A DNA stretch of 64,000 bases from Bidens hawaiensis (taxonomy: Eukaryota > Streptophyta > Magnoliopsida > Asterales > Asteraceae): assembly GCA_021521415.1 (NCBI GenBank), contig JAIQDT010003569.1:124001-188000 (forward strand). The letters run 5' to 3'. Each line of letters opens with the position of its first letter. Positions within the stretch are counted from its first letter, which is position 1. A program made the translations under genes and the position numbers. Positions 57,686-64,000 of this stretch are shown here, one piece after another. The notes beneath the pieces were generated by a model, which was not told the origin of the DNA, searched no databases, and saw only the letters and a list, made by a program, of their open reading frames with translations.

Positions 57686-60600
57686 ATGTCTGATAACCCA
57701 GACACCACAATCTCCCAAAGCAAACGCCGTGTAAAATCATTAGTCATGTCCACTTTGAAGAAGACCGGCAAGGGAAAACGGGCTGCTGAGGCCTCGTCGG
57801 AGGAGGTGGGGAAGGGCAAGACAGTAAAGAGGTGGGATGAGATTCCCTGTAAATTGAGACAGTCTGATTTTGACAGTCTCATCGCCTCTCAGGGTTTTCT
57901 CCCTGAGTATGGCTGTGTGCTTCCGGCGGCCGGGCAAACGGCGGCAGATCCGCCCACCGGCTATATCTCCTTATATTGCCATTTTTTCACTCACTGCAAC
58001 CTTCGTCTCCCGATGACAAGGTTTATGGGTGCGCTGCTTCAATTTCATGGGATTCACATATCCCAAGTCCATCCTTTTGGACTTGTGCGCATGACTCATT
58101 TTGAGTTCATGTGCAAAGCTCAGCGCGAGGAGCCAACCCCTCGGCGCTTTCAATTTTTTTATAAGCCAAAAATCCAAGATTCTTGGTTCTCATTCGTTCC
58201 TCGCAGTCAGAAGGTCAAGTGCTGCACTGTTTCCTTCAAGAGCCTTCATGACTGGTCTGAGAAATTTTTCTATATTAAGGCTGGTGTGATTCCCATCCGC
58301 ATGACCATGCGCGCGATCACTTATGCGCCCGCGGATGTGAATGTTCTTAAGAACCCAACTGGCGCATGGGTTAATAAGTTGACTGCTGAACCATCCCCCG
58401 CCAAGAATATTTGCGAGGAGGCGCTGGTGGGGGTTGGCATGAGCAGGAGGTGGGCCGACAGCGCGACTGAGCCTGTTATCCAAGTTGATGGATTATGTGA
58501 GTTATTAGCTCATTGCATTATTTCTGCGCGAATATAATTCGTTTTGCTGATATCATTTGTCTTGTTTTATGCAGTAAGCAAGGAGTACGTCCACACCACC
58601 TATGATGAGCATATGGAGGGTGGCTCTGTCGCGCTGGGCGCTGGGGAAGTTGGCTTCCCCGATCGCTTCGCTGATATGTTCATCCCTGTTGATTTGGGAT
58701 TTTGCTTTGACAGCGATGCGACTGGTAGGCCTTTGTACTTATGCTTATGCCTTTAGAATACCAAATTTGGTTAACATTTCTGTTGCACGTATTGTAGATG
58801 CGCTCGAGAACTATGAGCTGGACCTCGCGGAAGAAGAGGTGGAGGAGGAAGCTGAGGTGCCACAACTCAAGCGTAAAGCTAAAGGGAAAACTGGCGCAGG
58901 GGCCGGTAAAAAACAGAAGAAAAATGATGCCCCTGTTGCTCAGGATCCTCTTACTCAGGCGAAGGGACTTAAAAAAACCAAGGGGTTTACCTCCAAGGTT
59001 TCCTTGTCTTCTTTGCCTCAAGGTGTGGGCAGTCCTCCTGTCCGCACGAGGTATGGTGCCGCCACCTCCTCTCTTCGCGCGGTGGAAAAGGGAAGCGGCG
59101 CTGTGCCTGCTGTTTCCTCTTCAACAGGTATACTTTGTTTATACTTTATGGTTTTATGAGCGTGATTCCGATAGAGTTATTAATGAATCTTTGCTCACTC
59201 AAATGTTTGTAGAGCCGGCGACCTTGGTGGATCAACCTCAGGCGCAACAAGGTACCGAGGCTGCGTCGAAGGTTGCTTTGAAGTCCCCTGTTTTGCCCTC
59301 AAAAAGGGGGAAAATGGACTTCATGGCGATGTTTAACTCGCGAACGGCGGTGCGCCAAGGTATATATTGCGCTTTTATTTTCTGACTTTTTCCTTTTTAG
59401 ATCAAATCTTGAATCATTTCACTTTGTTGGTTTTTTCATAGGCATTATAGCTGGCACACAAGCTGCTGGCGGCACTGCTGGCGCCGGCGCCAGCGCCGTT
59501 GGTTCTGCTCCTGCTCCTGCAAGCACTGAATCTCCCCTCATTGGGATTACTAAGGAGCAGGAGGCTGTTTTACGCGCTGATCTCTCGGCGTCGAGACCTC
59601 CCTCACCTCCTCCTGCGCGCAGCCCTCCTCGCGAGACTGGTTTTGATTTTTCCAGGTTGCAGGAGAAAAGGCCTGTTACAGAGGAAGATGAGGAGGCCCA
59701 TTTTGAAGACTCCGATGGCGGCCGCGCAAGCCCTGTAGCGCCACGAGATTTCGTGGCGTGGTCTTCTCATGGGGCTGGCGCTGACTTTTCTGCTTGCTCC
59801 CCGCAGGTATAAGTTCGTTTTGCTCCGCTGCGCGGACTTCCATATTAGTGTTTAGATGACTAGAACGTTGCTTTGTGTTTGCAGGAAGCCGATCACATAT
59901 ACCGCCCGAGATGAAATATTACTGAGGATAGCTCATTTCAGTCCATGGGGGTGTGTGAAGACTTCTGGGCTCACTCCGTGCCTCCAGCTGAAAGGAGGTT
60001 TCAGGATGAGCGCGCCCGCGTGGACTTGCTCAACGACCATCTTTTCGCTGGGTCAGCGTTCTTTGCTGCCTCCCAAGAGCTTCGCTATGATTATGTAAAG
60101 GTGCGTGATGCTCTTGCGGAGGCCAAGCAAGAGGCTAAGGTATCTGCTTGGAATCTTTCTGACGCTCGAGAGAGAGCTGAGAAACTCCAAGCAGAACTCA
60201 GCGAGAACCGAGCAAGTGCCAACGCTGCCTTCGTGAAGCGCGGGCATGAGCTGCAGGCTGCGCGGGAGAAGCTGCAGGCAGCAGAGGCGGACGCGGCCAA
60301 GTATGCGCGGCGAGTGCGCGACTTGGAGCTGGATGCAGAGGCGCATGACCAAGCGCTTGTGCAGTCTATCACTGACAAATCTTCATTAGAGAGTGAGGTT
60401 GCACGCCTGAAGAAGGAGCTTGAGGCCGCGCGGGCAGAGAAGGATGAAGCCCTGGCGACGGCAGCGTCTAGCCAAGAAGCGCTCGATGCTGCGCGAGCGG
60501 AAAGGAAAGAGGCCTTGGCGGCAGCTGCGTCCGACAGAGAGGAGCTGAAACAGACCAAGGAAACTGTTGAGTTGTTAAACTCTCAGATTCCTGCTCTTGA

Positions 60601-61249
60601 GACGTCTGTTTCTTCCCTCGCGCAGGATCGCCAATGGCTAGTCTCTCAGGGTATGACTCGTTGCGCTTATGCGATGAAATACTCAGACGAGTTTCAGACC
60701 CTTGTGATGGATTGCAACGCTGCCTCGCTTGGTGGGTCGAGCTGAAGGGTTTAAGGATGGCTGTGAATATAGCATGCTGAAGAAGAACCCATCCGACTAC
60801 CCTTATCAGCTCGACGTTGTCTGCGCGGACATGGCCGAGGTGGGGGAGAAGTATTTGAATACTCCCATTCCCATCCTTGAGCAGGTATTTAACCTTAATG
60901 AGTTTACATTGACTTATTTTCCTAGTCTTTTTGTACTCACACTTTTCCTTATGCTTTGCAGATAGCCTTGCTTGCTGATCAGCCCGATCTCGGCGCTCTA
61001 AAGAAATTACTTGACGAGTGTGAAGGGGCTGGTGGCGGCGATGATGGCGCGGGCAATGCTGCCTCTGCTAGCGGCTCTGGCGTGGCCAAAGGACCCGCTC
61101 CTGACACTATTGTGATAGAAGACGACTCCATTCAAGACGAACAGCTTGACTATGGTCAGTTTGGAGATGACGAGGAGCGGGCTGCGCCAGATGCTGAGGG
61201 AGGTAATGATGAGGGCGATGAAGAGGCTGACGTCGACATAGAGACTTGA
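57686..61249 (+). pseudogene. Antisense extra gene of the second Tat element (disrupted)
   Basis: Proposed exons are 57686-58496, 58575-58724, 58798-59127, 59213-59359, 59442-59806, 59885-60884 and 60962-61249, about 1030 codons. The N-terminal half has the same Transposase_28-type domain as 3015-6016 (HCNLRLPMTRFMGALLQFHG, then QVHPFGLVRMTHFEF). Basic and Pro/Ala-rich linkers follow, then a coiled coil (about 60080-60640) and an acidic tail (DDEERAAPDAEGGNDEGDEE). Two lesions: TGA at 59912-59914 just after YRPR, where the first element has Trp in PRWNI, and one extra base near 60730 that shifts the frame (exon 6 is 1000 bp, one too long). Both look like decay. Confidence 0.8.
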
Positions 61250-62054
61250 GAAGCCCTTCATGTTTTTTTTTATTTGCAGTTTGTATCTCATCATTTTGTA
61301 AATTTGTAACCTTCTATGTTTTGGAATGAAATTTTGTTTTTCCCTTATTCGCATCTTCTGCATTCCCCATTCATCTCTTTATATTGCATGTTTGCTTGTT
61401 GAATATAAGATATGCTTGCACGTTGAAATAAGAACAAGGTTGTAAGGAAATTATTTTACTTAATCCTTATCATATTTTAAGTGATTTTGCAATATCCTGA
61501 CTATGTTGACACGTGCCTTGGCGTTTCATTATTCCTCTTTTGCGCGACGTTATCGCGCATTTATTATAGGGAATTATGAGTTTTTTAGCCTTTACGTGTC
61601 AGTATGTGTTACTCTGATATCCATTACAATTCCATGCGCGACCTCGACCTGAGACCTTATCAACTATGTTTTGGCATGTGCTTTGCCTTAGTTGTGCTTA
61701 GGTATTTTTATGGTCTAGCTGCGCAGCATGTAGGATGGATCTTGTGAGTGATTTGAGCTAAGGCTCGTATTATTGGGCTAAGGCCCTGAGCTAAGGCTCA
61801 TATTATTGGGCTAAGGCCCTGACGTTTTAGAGTTAAAACTCGTTAACGCGTTTGAGCTTGAAGCTCGCGCATGTATGTTTTACTTCGTTTTATTTTTGTT
61901 TTGATGTCAATACAATGTTGTCATATTGCTCAAAATTAATAAAGAGAAGTGTGAAACATGTATGCAAAAGGTAATAGAACACACATTAAGAGAAGATAGC
62001 GCGTATCATTATTCATAATGGCTTAAAAAGCCTTGATTACAAACTTGACAATTT
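61250..62054. other. Spacer between antisense gene and pol
   Basis: Shared 3' region of the two converging transcription units. Includes a short tandem pair of a gagctaaggctc-tattattgggctaaggccc unit (about 61755-61822). No 151-bp repeat array as in the first element. Confidence 0.6.
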
Positions 62055-64000
62055 TTACATGAAACATTTTCTAAGCTGTGCTGCGTTCCATGCGCGCGGG
62101 ATCTTCTTTCCATTCAAATCTTTTAAAGCGTATGCGCCTTTTCCCAATTCTTCCGAGACTTGATAAGGTCCCTCCCAATTGGGGGACATCTTTCCCGGGG
62201 GTATCGCGCGGCTAGCTTCATTGTTTCGAAGGACAAAATCATTCTTCTTGAAGTGGCATTCTTTCACGCGCTGATTGTAATACTTTTCTAGTTTTTTCTT
62301 GTATTTGGCTTCACTGATGATAGCCGCTTCTCTGCGCCCTTCAAGTAAGTTGAGATCCAACCTTCTTTGGCGCTCGTTATCAATCTTACTCATCATGAGC
62401 ACTCTATGGGATGGGCATCCAATTTCTGCTGGAATCATAGCCTCCGTTCCATAGGTTAGGCTGAACGGGGATTCGCCATTGCTGGTTTTGCTTAATGTCC
62501 TGTGCGCCCACAGGACATTAGGTAGCTCCTCGACCCATGAATGGGATTCTCCCTCCAACCTTTTCTTCAGCCCATTTAGCAAGCTTTGGTTCGCGCGCTC
62601 CACTTGGCCATTCCCCTGAGGGTGGTATACTGAAGTGAAGATTTGGTTGATGCGCAATTCCTTGAGCCAACTGGATATCTTCCTGTCGGTGAATTGTTTG
62701 CCATTGTCGCTCACAATTTCCATGGGCAGGCCAAAACGGCATATGATGTGGCTCCAAATAAATTGCTTCATCGCCTCGGCTGTGATTTTTGCTAGTGGCT
62801 TGGCTTCAACCCATTTTGTGAAATAGTCTACTGCCACTATCAAAAATTTTACTCGCCCTTGCGCTTGCGGTAGGGGACCCACAATATCGATTGCCCATTT
62901 GTGGAAAGGCCATGCGGAGGTCACCGGAATCAAGTTGTTCTTTGGCCGCATGGTGTTTGGCGCATAGCTCTGACACGCTTTGCATTTTTGGATCTCTTTT
63001 AACGCGTCCAAGTACATGTCTGGCCAATAGTAACCTGCGCTCATTGCCTTGGCAACCACCATGCGCGGGCCAGCATGTATTCCACAGATTCCTTCGTGTA
63101 TCTCTCTGATCACATAGCTCGCTTCCTCAGCATCTAGGCATTTCATGAGCGGTCCAAGATAAGAGCGTCGATATAATGTACCATCAAGCAGTTCATAGTT
63201 ATGCGACTTGTGTCTTATCTTCCTCGCCTGTGCGCGATCGTCCGGTACCTTTCCCTCCTTCAAGAATTCCATTATTGGAGTTATCCATGATGAAGGGGTT
63301 GTATGAATTACAAGGACAGACTTCGCTCCCACCTACGGGTTGCTCATTACTTCTACCCTGACATCTTTGCCAAAGTGATCGAAGCTGGTTGATGCCATCT
63401 TACTCAGCGCGTCGGCAGACTTGTTTTCACTGCGCGGAATATGTATGATTCTGAAGAAGTCAAATTGCTCGATGAGTTTTCTCGCCTGCTCTAGATACAG
63501 AGGCATGGTGTTCTCCTTGGCATCATAAAGGCCATTGACCTGTGCTGCTACCAAGTATGAATCAACATGGGCCTCTAGCTTTTTAACTCCGAACTTGTGC
63601 GCGATGCGCAGACCAGCCAGCAGGGCTTCATACTCAGCTTCATTGTTGGTGCTCTTGAAATCCAACCTGATTGCGTAAGTATACTCATGACTTTCTGGAT
63701 CCACCAGCTTGAGGCCTGCGCCGGACCCTTCATTGTTTGAAGCTCCATCAGTGAATAATCTCCAAACATTTTCTTCATTATTGGCTCGCGGAGGGTCTAC
63801 CTCGCGCTGAGCCTCTTCAATTTTTCCTTCAGGGATTTCTGCGATGAAATCAGCTAAGACTTGTCCCTTTATTGCTGGACGGGGCTTATAGGCGATCGTG
63901 TGCTCTCCTAATTCCAGCGCCCATTTTGTCAGCCTTCCTGAGAGCGCGGGACGCCGCAAGACTTGCTGGATGTTGTAACCAGTCAGAACTTCAATAGGAT
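62055..64000 (-). pseudogene. pol: Tat-type pol: RNase H and integrase, one in-frame stop
   Basis: Read on the minus strand from the window edge: the end of an RT/RNase H linker (GRLTKWALELGEHTIAYKPR), a Tat-type RNase H (FTDGASNNEGSGAGL; NNEAEYEALLAGL; IPRSENKSADALSKMA), then integrase. Integrase shows the H-H-C-C finger (HEGICGIHAG ... CKACQSYA), D-D-E residues in WAIDIVGPL, VSDNGKQFTD and NGQVERANQSL, and the C-terminal GPYQVSEELGKGAYALKDL. A single TAG at 63333-63335 splits RNase H from integrase; the frame is otherwise open on both sides. RT and gag lie outside the window. Confidence 0.88.

Larger units (their letters stand above)
55813..64000 (-). mobile_element. Second Ty3/gypsy (Tat-like) element, partial in window
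   Basis: The 3' LTR is 55813-57116; then polypurine tract, antisense gene (57686-61249) and pol read from the minus strand (integrase, RNase H), continuing past the window edge. LTR termini (TGAAGAAAC ... ACCTCTTCA) and polypurine tract match the first element, so both are one lineage, but the LTRs differ in length (1304 versus 971 bp) and content. Confidence 0.9.

Overview
This is nuclear DNA from a flowering plant. The genes carry GT-AG introns, several are clear eudicot orthologues (an IRX9-type xylan glycosyltransferase, a ROK1/RH57-type DEAD-box helicase, a malectin-like LRR receptor kinase, an F-box/DUF295 protein), and most of the remaining sequence is LTR-retrotransposon and MITE material. 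I suspect Asteraceae from the style of the repeats and the DUF295 gene, but the sequence does not prove it.

Layout. 1-10248: the last exons of a ROK1/RH57-like helicase gene, cut by a 9.4-kb Ty3/gypsy (Tat-like) element with LTRs that look identical. 11.2-13.9 kb: an intact three-exon IRX9-like gene with a small MITE in intron 2. 14.1-24.0 kb: a decayed full-length Ty1/copia element on the minus strand, itself split by a 2.3-kb solo-LTR-like element. 25.1-27.3 kb: a Tourist-like MITE, C-tract repeats, and a Mutator-like element that ends just before the TATA box of the next gene. 27.5-31.8 kb: a seven-exon Ser-rich plant protein of unknown function. 31.8-45.2 kb: gene-poor, with nested LTR remnants and a hAT-like MITE. 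45.3-50.8 kb: a malectin-like LRR receptor kinase carrying three frame-breaking lesions. 52.4-54.6 kb: a double DUF295/F-box gene with one internal stop. 55.35-55.8 kb: a truncated tandem copy of the receptor kinase. 55.8-64.0 kb: a second Tat-like element on the minus strand that runs off the right edge.

The most interesting system is the pair of Tat-like elements. Each carries, between the pol end and the 3' LTR, a large spliced gene on the strand opposite to gag/pol, with its own TATA box. The product has an N-terminal domain of the 'putative gypsy-type transposon' (Transposase_28) kind and a long C-terminal coiled coil. Extra ORFs of this sort are known from plant Tat elements. What stands out here is that the youngest copy has lost all of pol yet keeps an open gag and an open 903-residue antisense gene, while the copy that still has pol carries disabling mutations in its antisense gene. 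It looks like a recently mobilised non-autonomous derivative that kept the antisense gene and depended on pol supplied in trans.

A second theme is repeated sequence modules placed just upstream of LTR TATA boxes: duplicated G-box modules, a duplicated 288-bp promoter, a 16-17-bp minisatellite, and a 17-bp inverted repeat in 5-6 copies. All coordinates were read by eye; splice sites and insertion boundaries are inferred from frame continuity and matching flanks.
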